A program made the translations under genes and the position numbers. The notes under the pieces were generated by a model. It searched no databases, was not told where the DNA came from, and saw only the letters and a list, made by a program, of their open reading frames with translations. This document shows, one piece after another, positions 1 through 8,695 of a stretch of 64,000 bases of DNA. Source of the stretch: Deltaproteobacteria bacterium (GTDB lineage: Bacteria; Myxococcota_C; UBA6777); assembly GCA_002731275.1 (NCBI GenBank), contig PCBK01000033.1:65198-129197 (forward strand). Direction: 5' to 3'. The first letter of the stretch is position 1, and every line of letters starts with the position of its first letter.

Positions 1-156
1 CTTGTTTTTGCATATCGCCAATCCTACCCGCTCACTTCGGGCTTATCGCAATCCGGACAAGCACATCGTTGAAAAGTCACATCATCATAACAGAAACAAT
101 TTTTCATGTCACCCCTTTGTCACATTCCTTTCTACAGGTACACACCAAAGCGACGG

Positions 157-1581
157 TCATTCCTCTGCGCTTTCGTCAGATGGTTGACCCACCACATCAT
201 CAAAAGATGCGGTGTCTTCGCTTGGATTCTCGTGCGAAACAGGCTGTACATCTTGTACAGAGCGCAACACATTGCGCAAACCTGAGACCAACCCGATGAC
301 AGAAGCCATTGAGTCAGGGAGCGCCCCATCAGAAGAGATGTGGACACGTTGTAAATGTTCGGGACTTGGAAGCTGCCCAACCAAGTCGGGCAATGACTCC
401 AACAAGCGCTCCTGAAGTTGCCCCGCAGAGACAACGCTCTCAATCTCGCGACGCAATCGCAACAGCTCAAGCTCCAACTGCTCAGATTGGTATGCGGCTT
501 TGTCCCGCAGCGCGTCGCGTTCAATTTGGCGCGTCAACGCCTGTTTTTCAAGCTCACCGGCCAACGCATCAAACTCGGCTTGCTTGGCCAACTCCTCGGA
601 CTTCGCTTGCAACTCTTCGATCAAAAACTCCGCCGCACGAAGCTGGTACGCGACCTCTTTCTCTCTCTTCAACAGCTCCGTTTGATGGACCTCTTCGAGC
701 TGCTTTCTTTCCGTCTCCGCAATGATGGACAGACGTTTGCGCTCGTTCTCCTGCTCCACCTCGTGCCGACGAAGATCCTCTCTCACACGTGAATCAAAGG
801 ACTCTGATTCATACGTTTGACGACGTGTATCGATCTCTCGCTTTGTCTCCAACGCCAACAACTCAGCCTCTTTCTGGTTAGCCGTCTCTTGGGCACGAAT
901 GGTCTTTTCACTCGCGATCTCTGCGAGCCGTGCGGTCTCTTCCTTCTGTGCACGAAATGGCTTCTGAAGGTTTTTCCACAATCGTGTCGAGCTTACGACC
1001 GCTTCCTTGATCTGGACCGTCACGATCTTGAGACCAAGGCCGGACTCCTTCCCTTCGACGACCTCCCGCAAACGAAGTGTCAGCTCCTCCATAATCGACT
1101 GCTTATCCGACAACACCTCATCGATCTCCATCGTCGTGACCTTGTCTTTGATCGCAGCCTCGGCCTGTTCACGAAGCTGCTCGTTGACGATCCTCATCGG
1201 GTCGTATGGATCGGAGAAGTTGAGTTTGCGGTAAGCTGTCTCCACATCATCAATGATCCATTGAACATACGCCTGCACCAAAATACCTTGTCGCTCTGCA
1301 CAGATGCATCTCGCATTGATCATGATCGTCTGCATCGCCGCCGGCACCAACAAAAATGAGTCGCGGTAGGGATTGTAACGAAATGAGATCCCCACACCGA
1401 TATTGACGGGCTCTTTAAACCCTTGGCGTGTGTGGATCACATACACATTAGGTGGAACGATCACACGCTTCCAACGCCAAAACCCTGTGATCCGAAAGTC
1501 AATAGGATGACTCCTCGTCTCTGTCGTGTCTTGTAACACCTCTTCGAGGTAAATGTTCTTGAGTGAGGATACATCTTTCAT
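157..1581 (-). CDS. Band 7 / SPFH-domain coiled-coil protein
   Basis: Predicted SPFH (stomatin/prohibitin/flotillin) protein of 474 residues. After a short N-terminal stretch without a membrane anchor, residues ~25-205 carry the band-7-like core, including a PPNVYVIHTRQG strand and a TMEIDEVLSDKQSI segment typical of the family. Residues ~215-420 are a long charged coiled coil rich in Glu, Lys, Arg and Gln, and the last ~40 residues are acidic. The start is taken at 1581 because GGGAAGGG lies about 6 bases upstream; an ATG at 1587 sits directly on that sequence, and an open frame to 1662 lacks a ribosome site. Family members form membrane-associated oligomeric scaffolds, but the missing transmembrane helix suggests a soluble or peripherally bound form here. 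It is alone on the minus strand and divergent from the next gene. The family call is firm; the exact role is unknown. Confidence 0.8.
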   Translation of the reverse strand: MKDVSSLKNIYLEEVLQDTTETRSHPIDFRITGFWRWKRVIVPPNVYVIHTRQGFKEPVNIGVGISFRYNPYRDSFLLVPAAMQTIMINARCICAERQGILVQAYVQWIIDDVETAYRKLNFSDPYDPMRIVNEQLREQAEAAIKDKVTTMEIDEVLSDKQSIMEELTLRLREVVEGKESGLGLKIVTVQIKEAVVSSTRLWKNLQKPFRAQKEETARLAEIASEKTIRAQETANQKEAELLALETKREIDTRRQTYESESFDSRVREDLRRHEVEQENERKRLSIIAETERKQLEEVHQTELLKREKEVAYQLRAAEFLIEELQAKSEELAKQAEFDALAGELEKQALTRQIERDALRDKAAYQSEQLELELLRLRREIESVVSAGQLQERLLESLPDLVGQLPSPEHLQRVHISSDGALPDSMASVIGLVSGLRNVLRSVQDVQPVSHENPSEDTASFDDVVGQPSDESAEE

Positions 1582-1947
1582 CTTCATCCCTTCCCTACGA
1601 CGCAACGAAGACGTCGATTCCTGAACCAGATTGTCTGTGTATGTGCGTATCGTACAAACCACACATCACATTTGCAAAGGAATTTTTCAGTTGTTTGCTT
1701 TTTTTCATCTCCTCCTGGAACTTTCTCGCTCCTCGTTGTCCATACTATACAGGCAAGCGAGACATGTCACTTCCTATCGAACCAACTAAAAAGAAACATC
1801 TTTTTTTCGCGAAAAGACACCCGCAAGGTGTAGCTGCGCCCGTGTATCTTTCAGCGGAAAAAGAATGAATCTTTTACGTTTCAAGAATAAATCTTTACGC
1901 AGTCCAAGAGCAAACACACGAACAACGGTCGATATTAGGAGCAAAAG
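1582..1947. other. Divergent intergenic region, no gene seen
   Basis: This 366-base stretch separates two divergent genes and should contain both promoters. It is A/T-rich near 1780-1870. I see AGGAG at 1937-1941 for the right-hand gene, but no clear -35/-10 pair, no strong hairpin and no convincing small gene. Confidence 0.5.
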
Positions 1948-3318
1948 ATGTTACAAACCCACACTTCAACAAAACACCCCCCACAGCCACAGCCCTCGAC
2001 CGAACAAAAGATCTTGCAAGTCCGCATTTTGTGGCAGGGAACAACGATCGATGTAGGTCACTTTTCGCGCCCCAAGCGCGTCACGATGGGAAGTCATCCA
2101 CTCAATGACTTCCAATTCCCCGCTCCCGAGGAAGTTGAGCTGACCAATATCCCCATCATCATTCCCTATCTCGACGGTTTTGGCGTCTTTTGCCCGGAAG
2201 GTATGACTGGTGAATACATCAAACAAGGCGGCTCCATCGAAGATCTGTTCGCACACGGACAAAAGCAGTATGTCGACGGCTGCAAAGGTGTCGTCTACTT
2301 GATCGAGGATGACGAAGAGATCCTTGTCAGGACGGACTCGATCGATATCGAATGCAAGTTCGTCGAATCATCAGCACAACAGTCCCTCCCAAAAACGAAA
2401 CGCATTGACTACATGTTCTGGCGTATTCTCTCATTCTCTGCGATTCTCCACTTCGCGTTCATCTTGTGCTTTCAGTTTGCACCCAAAGAGCTCAACGCGA
2501 GCATCATCCAAAAAGGGAAATACGCCACACTCATCATCGCTCCACAGCCCGACAAAAAACCCGTCAAAAACGAAACCCTCGATCGGCCCAAAGAACCGAC
2601 AAACACCAAGCCGAAACAAACGACCACCAACCAACGCGAGTCCACAAATGACACAGAGACTCCCACTGAGAAAAATATCGGAAAAAAAGGAATGATGGGG
2701 CTGATCAACTCCATGAGTATGACTGGCAGCAACACGAACTTGTTCTCCATGAAGACCAGCAGCAACTTGCTCAACGCTCTAGGTGCTTCCAGCCAGGGGG
2801 CAGGCCCCGACCAACCTTCTATTTGGGGACGCTACAAACAGGATGGACCAGGTGGTGGTGGAGGCGTCGGTGGTTCCTATGGATTGCAAGGTACTTGGGG
2901 ATGCACTGGAAAACATTGCAAAAAAGGGACGTACTCAAGACACAACATTTCACACTCCAAGCTGCGACGTCGCAAAAAGCGCATCATGCTCGTCACAGAC
3001 GGTGGTTATGTCCTCAAAGGTTCATTGGATAAGGGCGAAATCGCTCGTGTTGTGCGCAGAGGCTGGATCCAGATCCGCTACTGTTACGAAAGACAACTCC
3101 GCAAAGACCCCAAACTCGCAGGAAAAGTGACTTTGCGTTGGATTATTGGAAGAGACGGAAATGTCCAACATGTTTCGATCTTGCAGACGACGCTCAACAA
3201 TGAACGCGTCGAGAACTGTATCGCAAGACGCGTATACAGATGGCGCTTTCCACAACCGCGTGGAGGCGGCAAAGTCACAATCCGCTATCCACTCATCTTC
3301 AAGAATGTCAGTCGCTAA
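1948..3318 (+). CDS. AgmX/PglI C-terminal domain protein (TonB-like)
   Basis: 456-residue single-pass membrane protein. Residues ~20-140 form a globular N-terminal part (FHA-like in size, not clearly recognisable), followed by a transmembrane helix at ~154-175 (FWRILSFSAILHFAFILCF). A Pro/Lys/Thr-rich linker (~190-245) and a Gly-rich hinge (GPGGGGGVGG) lead to a C-terminal AgmX/PglI domain at ~350-456, with the characteristic GWIQIRYCYERQL and GRDGNVQHVSI segments. This TonB-C-like domain is common in Myxococcota and linked in Myxococcus to adventurous gliding and envelope spanning. The layout of inner-membrane helix, stretched periplasmic linker and small C-terminal domain is that of an energy-transducing or envelope-spanning protein. 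AGGAG at 1937-1941 supports the start. No ExbB/ExbD genes are adjacent. Confidence 0.8.
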   Translation: MLQTHTSTKHPPQPQPSTEQKILQVRILWQGTTIDVGHFSRPKRVTMGSHPLNDFQFPAPEEVELTNIPIIIPYLDGFGVFCPEGMTGEYIKQGGSIEDLFAHGQKQYVDGCKGVVYLIEDDEEILVRTDSIDIECKFVESSAQQSLPKTKRIDYMFWRILSFSAILHFAFILCFQFAPKELNASIIQKGKYATLIIAPQPDKKPVKNETLDRPKEPTNTKPKQTTTNQRESTNDTETPTEKNIGKKGMMGLINSMSMTGSNTNLFSMKTSSNLLNALGASSQGAGPDQPSIWGRYKQDGPGGGGGVGGSYGLQGTWGCTGKHCKKGTYSRHNISHSKLRRRKKRIMLVTDGGYVLKGSLDKGEIARVVRRGWIQIRYCYERQLRKDPKLAGKVTLRWIIGRDGNVQHVSILQTTLNNERVENCIARRVYRWRFPQPRGGGKVTIRYPLIFKNVSR

Positions 3319-3395
3319 AGCCTGTCTTTTTCCCGGAGCAGCCTGAGACGAAAAAAGAACACGTCAAGCTCAAACTTTCCTCAACGCTTATCGTC

Positions 3396-3404
3396 TGCTA
3401 TATT
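3396..3404 (+). promoter_or_regulatory. Extended -10 promoter element
   Basis: TGCTATATT 82 bases upstream of the lipase-like lipoprotein start is a good extended -10 (TG-n-TATATT). The -35 position (TTTCCT, 3376-3381) is weak, as usual for extended -10 promoters. The same nine bases occur upstream of the XRE-HTH gene. Confidence 0.45.
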
Positions 3405-3485
3405 GAATGAAGGAAAGTATCATTTTATTTTTGAGATGCGATGAGAAACCTGTCATCAAAACGCATCGATAGGAGCTTGACAATT

Positions 3486-6368
3486 ATGTATCGACCACCC
3501 TCCTGGTTTACCAAGGTCACGTATCTCACCCTTCTCTTTGCTGGTTTCCTCGCTTGGACCGCGTGTGGAAGACAGCTCGCAAAAGAAGGCGACGCATGTA
3601 CATACAAAACGGATTGTGAAGGGAATCTCGACTGCATCGAATCACAATGCCGATACAACGGGATTGAGGGGTTTCCCTGCACACTCAGTACGGAGTGTGG
3701 TAAGGGACTCAACTGCATCAGCGGTCGCTGCTCCTCTGGACCACTCACATGTAAAGAACAAGCTGATTGCCCCGCAGAACAACGCTGTAGCAACGGCTCC
3801 TGCGTCTCACCAGGACAAGAAGGTGCTCCCTGTGAAGACTCCGCAGCGTGCGCAAGTGAGCTCGTCTGCGCACGCGCCGGTTCTTGCCAACAAAAAGGCG
3901 CCAAAGGCACAGCCGGAGAAAAAGAGACTTGTGCAACAGACGATGACTGCCAAAAGGGTCTCGGATGCAACGACAAGTTAAAAGCCTGTATGAAAGATGG
4001 TACTGAGAACATGCCCTGCCTGACAGGGTTTAAATGTGAGGGCGAGCTCGTCTGTAACAGAGATGAAGTGTGTGTCAAAGATGGTGAGCCCGGAACAGGT
4101 GGTCCGAACAGCGCCTGCCAAAAAGCAGCCGAGTGTCGCAAAGGTTACACTTGTGGCTCACAAGGCAAATGTGCTCCACAAGGTGTTGGCGTCGAAGGCG
4201 ATCAATGTGCCGGTAATGAAAATTGTCGTGAAGGGCTCGTGTGTGGGACAGTCAAAGGTCTCAGTCTCGGAAAATGCACGAAAGACGGAGAGACAGGAAC
4301 AAAGCAAACAGGCGAAGAATGTGCCGGACCACTCGAATGTGGATTTGGTATGATCTGTGGTTTGTTTGGTAAGTGCCAAATCCCACAGACCTTTGCCGGT
4401 GTCACCTGTGAAGACCCAGGTGTGACCCCCGGTCCTTTCAGGATTTTCTTCGAAGTCCCCCGCAAAGATAAAGCCGTAAAAGAGTTTTATCGCCTGCCCT
4501 TCCCAAACAACATCCGCATCAAAAATGGCAAGGTCGATTTGACAGGGCACCCCAACCCCGCCGGAGAAGCACGTGACGATCTGATCGGGTCATACCTGAA
4601 GGCCATCGAGGCTGAGCTTGACGCCTTCGGAAATAACCAAGCCATCTATTTCCGCTTTAGCCAATCACTCGACTTCAGCACACTTGAGCTCAATGGCGAC
4701 AAGCCTGCGATCGTCTTTGTCAACCTCGATACAGGTCAACGTCTCGGGATTTCCGTCACTTACAACGCAGGAAAGGGAGCCTACATCTGCTACAACTCGC
4801 TGAGCATCAAGACCTTCTCAGGACTCCCCCTTGAACACGGCGCCAATTACGCCGTGATCATCACCAACATCCTGAAAAATAAGGTCGGCGACCCTGTTCA
4901 GGCCGATGACGACTTCAAAGCGATGATCGCAGAGAACGCACCACAAGATGAGGATCTCAAGACCGCATATCCAAAATATCAGGGACTGCGGGATTATCTC
5001 GCCAAAAACAAGACAGATGACAAATGGCCCAAAGCCGCTGACATCGTTGGGGCGACAGTCTTTACGACACAAAATCCAGACAAACACATCGAGCAATTCA
5101 GGAACGTCGCGCAAGGACAACCTGCCCCGACACTCAAATCGTTGACACTGTGTGATGGAAAGAACACATCTCCTTGTGCAACAGACGGAGATGATAGCCG
5201 CAAGTGTGGTGCTCCAAACGACAAGTTCTACGAGTTTCACGCGAAAGTCACGCTGCCCATTTTCCAAAAAGGTGACGCTCCCTACGAGACAACAGGTGGT
5301 GGGATCGACTATGCGAGTGATGGGACTCCACAAGTTGTGCGCAAGGAAGACGTCTGTGTCTCGTTGACAATCCCCAAAGGAACAGCACCCGTAGACGGGT
5401 GGCCGATCATGTTGTACTCACATGGTACAGGAGGCAACTACCGCGGACACGTGGTAAATCAGACAGCTTTGCGTGCGAGCAACATAGAACTCCCTGATGG
5501 GAAAAAGGTCGGATTTGCGACCATCGGTTTTGATCAGGTCCTTCACGGTCCGAGAAAGAAAGACTCCAAGACACACCCCAACTTTTTGTTCTTCAACTTT
5601 AAGAACCCCATCGCGGCAAAAAACAACACGATACAAGGTGCCGCCGATCACTTCACGATGGTCCGCCTGATCAAGAGTCTCGTGATCGCAAAAGAGCAAT
5701 CCCCCACACAAGCGGAGATCAAAATGGACGGTAAGCACATCGTCTTCTTTGGTCACTCACAAGGTGGCGTCGTCGGCCCGGTATTCCTTCCTTTTGAGCC
5801 CGACATCAAGACCGTCATCCTCAGTGGTGCAGGTGGAAACCTCGTGCAATCTCTGCTCAACAAAACAGAGCCAGTAAACGTCAAAGATGGCGTGAAGCTC
5901 GCTGTCGGACAACCAGGTTCAACAGGACTGGGTAACCGCCACCCCATCCTCAATCTCTTGCAGATGTACTTTGAACGCTCAGACGCGATCAACTATGGAC
6001 ACATGATCACACAAACCCCCAACAAGGACATCACACCAAAACACGCTCTGTTGACATACGGTATCGACGACACCTTCACCCCCAACAAAACGACTGACCT
6101 GCTCGCGCTCTCTATGGGTGTGACGATGGCACGTCCTGTGCTCAAGTCGATCAGCGGTCTATCGAGTAACGCGGTTGAGCCTCCCATCCAAGGCAATGTG
6201 ACAGTTGAGACCGTCAAGTACACGTCTGCCCTTGCGCAGTACAAGCCGACAGAGGGCTCCGATGGCCACTTCGTGATCTTCCAAAACACAGATGCACAAC
6301 GCCAGTGGACGCGCTTCTTGGGGACATACCTGACCGATCCAGACAACATCCCCACGCTGCTCAAATAA
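3486..6368 (+). CDS. Cysteine-rich lipoprotein with lipase-type alpha/beta-hydrolase domain
   Basis: 960-residue lipoprotein. Residues 1-25 are a signal peptide with lipobox LAWTAC. Residues ~25-305 hold about eight short cysteine-rich modules of the type CxxxxxCxxxLxCxxxxC, as in Dickkopf/EGF-like tandem repeats. From ~318 a domain resembling the N-terminal part of bacterial virulence-factor lipases follows (FYRLPFPNNIRIKNGKVDL), then an alpha/beta-hydrolase with an oxyanion region MLYSHGTGG and the nucleophile elbow GHSQGG, Ser at about 758. Near the C-terminus, HALLTYGIDDTFTPN and a late GHF could supply the acid and His of the triad. The start at 3486 is chosen for AGGAG at 3471-3475; an in-frame ATG at 3441 lacks a site and would bury the signal peptide. 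Likely surface-exposed ester hydrolase; substrate unknown. Confidence 0.8.
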   Translation: MYRPPSWFTKVTYLTLLFAGFLAWTACGRQLAKEGDACTYKTDCEGNLDCIESQCRYNGIEGFPCTLSTECGKGLNCISGRCSSGPLTCKEQADCPAEQRCSNGSCVSPGQEGAPCEDSAACASELVCARAGSCQQKGAKGTAGEKETCATDDDCQKGLGCNDKLKACMKDGTENMPCLTGFKCEGELVCNRDEVCVKDGEPGTGGPNSACQKAAECRKGYTCGSQGKCAPQGVGVEGDQCAGNENCREGLVCGTVKGLSLGKCTKDGETGTKQTGEECAGPLECGFGMICGLFGKCQIPQTFAGVTCEDPGVTPGPFRIFFEVPRKDKAVKEFYRLPFPNNIRIKNGKVDLTGHPNPAGEARDDLIGSYLKAIEAELDAFGNNQAIYFRFSQSLDFSTLELNGDKPAIVFVNLDTGQRLGISVTYNAGKGAYICYNSLSIKTFSGLPLEHGANYAVIITNILKNKVGDPVQADDDFKAMIAENAPQDEDLKTAYPKYQGLRDYLAKNKTDDKWPKAADIVGATVFTTQNPDKHIEQFRNVAQGQPAPTLKSLTLCDGKNTSPCATDGDDSRKCGAPNDKFYEFHAKVTLPIFQKGDAPYETTGGGIDYASDGTPQVVRKEDVCVSLTIPKGTAPVDGWPIMLYSHGTGGNYRGHVVNQTALRASNIELPDGKKVGFATIGFDQVLHGPRKKDSKTHPNFLFFNFKNPIAAKNNTIQGAADHFTMVRLIKSLVIAKEQSPTQAEIKMDGKHIVFFGHSQGGVVGPVFLPFEPDIKTVILSGAGGNLVQSLLNKTEPVNVKDGVKLAVGQPGSTGLGNRHPILNLLQMYFERSDAINYGHMITQTPNKDITPKHALLTYGIDDTFTPNKTTDLLALSMGVTMARPVLKSISGLSSNAVEPPIQGNVTVETVKYTSALAQYKPTEGSDGHFVIFQNTDAQRQWTRFLGTYLTDPDNIPTLLK

Positions 6369-6439
6369 TCTCCCCCTCACTCCTTCTCGCTCCCCCCTCA
6401 TATCACCTGCACAGAGACGACACGAGGCGTCTTTTTCGC

Positions 6440-6467
6440 TTGACAATTTAGCGACAGGCTCTATATT
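6440..6467 (+). promoter_or_regulatory. Sigma-70-type promoter of fahA-maiA
   Basis: TTGACA at 6440-6445 and TATATT at 6462-6467, with a 16-base spacer, match the housekeeping consensus closely. They would leave a leader of about 150 bases before fahA. No strong operator or riboswitch structure was seen in the leader. Confidence 0.6.
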
Positions 6468-6625
6468 TTGCGTGCTTTTGACCTGCTCGATCAACAACCA
6501 CCTGTAGCGACACATCTACGCAGCGCACAAGGGGTAACGCTCGCCACCTGCATGTGTCTGACAAAGACATGATGTCATAGGCATCCATCCCCTATCCATA
6601 CCCATACAAAGAAGAGGTTTTTACG

Positions 6626-7612
6626 ATGAAATTTGCAACCCTGAATGATGGCTCTAGAGATGGCGTTCTTTTGGTCGTAGACAAGGCCGGCACAAACGCC
6701 GTCAAAGCAACAACGATCGCGCCCAATCTCCAAGACGCTCTCGAACGTTGGGACGAAGTCAGCGGTGCATTGCAGGCGCTCTCAGACACACTCAACGCAG
6801 GCACCTGTGAGGACAGCTTCGAGATCGACTTCACACAGCTCGCATCTCCTCTTCCGCGCTCCTACCAATGGCTCGACGGCTCGGCCTTCCTCAACCACGT
6901 GCAACTCGTACGCAAGGCCCGCAACGCAGAGATGCCCCCCTCCTATTACCACGATCCACTCGTTTACCAAGGCGGCTCCGATCACTTCCTCGGGCCACGT
7001 CAGGACATCGTCCACAAAACAACCGACTGGGGCATCGACTTCGAAGCAGAGATCGCAGTCATCACAGGTGATGTCCCCTACCAAGCGACACCAGAACAAG
7101 TCGAACCAAACATCCGCTTGCTTATGCTCGTAAACGACGTCTCCTTACGCAGCTTGATCCCCTCAGAGCTGGCAAAAAGCTTTGGCTTTGTCGTCTCCAA
7201 GCCCCCAACAGCCTTCTCACCTTTCGCGATCACACCTGATGAGCTCGGTGACTCGTGGAAAGATGGCCGTGTCTGGCTTCCGCTTGAAGTCGAGTACAAC
7301 GGCGAATTTTTCGGCAACCCAGAAGCCGGTGAGGAGATGCAATTCTCCTTCTATCAGATCATCTCTCACATCGCCCAAACAAGATCCCTTCGTGCCGGTA
7401 CAATTGTAGGCTCAGGAACAGTCTCAAACGAAGACCGTAGCCGCGGCAGTTGTTGTCTCGCAGAAAAGCGCATGATCGAAAAGATCGACACAGGTGAATT
7501 CAAAACACCCTTCATGCAATTTGGCGACACAGTGCGCATCGAGATGAAAAAAGACGGTCAATCGCTCTTTGGCAGCATCGAACAAAAAGTCGTCCAGTGG
7601 GAGGGTGAATGA
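6626..7612 (+). CDS. fahA: Fumarylacetoacetate hydrolase family protein
   Basis: 328-residue FAH-family enzyme, expected to split fumarylacetoacetate into fumarate and acetoacetate at the end of tyrosine/homogentisate breakdown. The N-terminal ~70 residues are the small cap domain; the catalytic domain carries the metal-binding pattern DFEAEIAVI (the paired Glu ligands) and VNDVSLRSL (the Asp ligand), plus GTIVGSGTVSNEDRSRG near the active-site mouth. The neighbour maiA overlaps by 4 bases and makes its substrate, which favours true fumarylacetoacetase over the broader FAH-fold hydrolases. Homogentisate dioxygenase and HPPD are not in this window. Preceded by a good promoter and an AGAGG ribosome site. 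Confidence 0.88.
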   Translation: MKFATLNDGSRDGVLLVVDKAGTNAVKATTIAPNLQDALERWDEVSGALQALSDTLNAGTCEDSFEIDFTQLASPLPRSYQWLDGSAFLNHVQLVRKARNAEMPPSYYHDPLVYQGGSDHFLGPRQDIVHKTTDWGIDFEAEIAVITGDVPYQATPEQVEPNIRLLMLVNDVSLRSLIPSELAKSFGFVVSKPPTAFSPFAITPDELGDSWKDGRVWLPLEVEYNGEFFGNPEAGEEMQFSFYQIISHIAQTRSLRAGTIVGSGTVSNEDRSRGSCCLAEKRMIEKIDTGEFKTPFMQFGDTVRIEMKKDGQSLFGSIEQKVVQWEGE

Positions 7613-8301
7613 GTACGCCAACCCTCGGGATGAAGCTCTACAGCTACTTTCGCTCAAGTTGCTCATACCGCGTACGCATTGCCCTCTATCACAAGGGACT
7701 CGACTTCTCTTACGTGCCTGTTCACCTCGTCAAAGATGGCGGGCAACAACACGCAGAGACGTACAAACAACGCAACTCTATGGGACAAGTTCCGACACTT
7801 GAGTTGATCGATAATGACGGTTCCATCAGCGCAACACTCACGCAATCAGTCGCGATCCTCGAATATCTCGAAGAGGTTTACCCCGATCCCCCTTTGCTAC
7901 CAAAGGACTCGATCGAGCGAGCCAAGGTCCGACAGATCGTTGAGATCGTCAACAGCGGCATCCAACCCATCCAAAATCTCCATGTCATGCAAAAGATCTC
8001 TTCTTCGTTTGATGTGGAGATGGCTGAAGCCAAAAAGTGGGCCGCATTTTGGGTTGCGCACGGATTTCGTGGACTGGAACCTGTCCTCGCCCAAACATCC
8101 GGACAGTTTGCGTTTGGTGATCAGGTCACTCTCGCCGACGCCTTTATCGTCCCCCAACACTACAACGCAAAGCGCTTTGGCATCGACATGACGCCTTTTC
8201 CAAACATCGCCAAAGTTGTGGACAACGCGCTCTCTCTCGACGCCTTCCAACGTGCTCGCCCCGAAGTCCAGCCAGACACCCCCGACGATCTTCGCCTCTG
8301 A
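7609..8301 (+). CDS. maiA: Maleylacetoacetate isomerase
   Basis: 230-residue GST-fold (zeta class) enzyme converting maleylacetoacetate to fumarylacetoacetate with glutathione as cofactor. The signature SSCSYRVRIAL near residue 16-26 contains the Ser/Cys/Arg active-site cluster of zeta GSTs. NSMGQVPTLE and QSVAILEYLEE form the thioredoxin-fold glutathione site, and the helical C-terminal domain follows. The ATG overlaps the fahA stop (ATGA), with GGAGGG just upstream inside fahA, so the two genes are almost certainly translationally coupled and function in consecutive steps. Confidence 0.92.
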   Translation: MSTPTLGMKLYSYFRSSCSYRVRIALYHKGLDFSYVPVHLVKDGGQQHAETYKQRNSMGQVPTLELIDNDGSISATLTQSVAILEYLEEVYPDPPLLPKDSIERAKVRQIVEIVNSGIQPIQNLHVMQKISSSFDVEMAEAKKWAAFWVAHGFRGLEPVLAQTSGQFAFGDQVTLADAFIVPQHYNAKRFGIDMTPFPNIAKVVDNALSLDAFQRARPEVQPDTPDDLRL

Positions 8302-8695
8302 GCCAATCCTCTTGAACGAGTCCTCAAAGACCCACTGCATCGACACATCGATCAGAATTTTTCCAGTCTTTTTTCAAAAAAAATTTTTCATTCAAGATCA
8401 AGAGACTAGAAAGACATTTCCATTTCAAGCGTAGCAAAAAAGCTATCTTTTCATAAACTTGCATTCAAGAAATCAAAGGAACATGTCGTACATTGTAGTA
8501 CAAAAATCGTATCTCTTTTTTGTAATTGATTTGTGTTTTCGCCCAATAGTTTATTGAGAGGTTTTTGATCTTTGCATCAGCCTTTCGATCGTTGCCTTTG
8601 GACGCAAGGTGTATCTTTTTTGTACCGTGTGACGTTTGGCTGTGTCTTTCCGCCCACACAAACCAAACCAACACAAGTGAACTCAACACGCAGAC
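8302..8695. other. A/T-rich intergenic region, no gene seen
   Basis: A 394-base gap between maiA and the hybrid kinase, much richer in A/T than its surroundings (runs of T and A at 8357-8390 and 8505-8530). A 24-codon open frame near 8482 lacks a properly spaced ribosome site and is not called. The kinase promoter presumably lies here, but no single -35/-10 pair stands out. Confidence 0.45.

Noticed and set aside
132..524. Open frame overlapping the 3' part of the band-7 gene
   Set aside because: Out-of-frame reading of the coiled-coil gene on the same strand, with no family resemblance.
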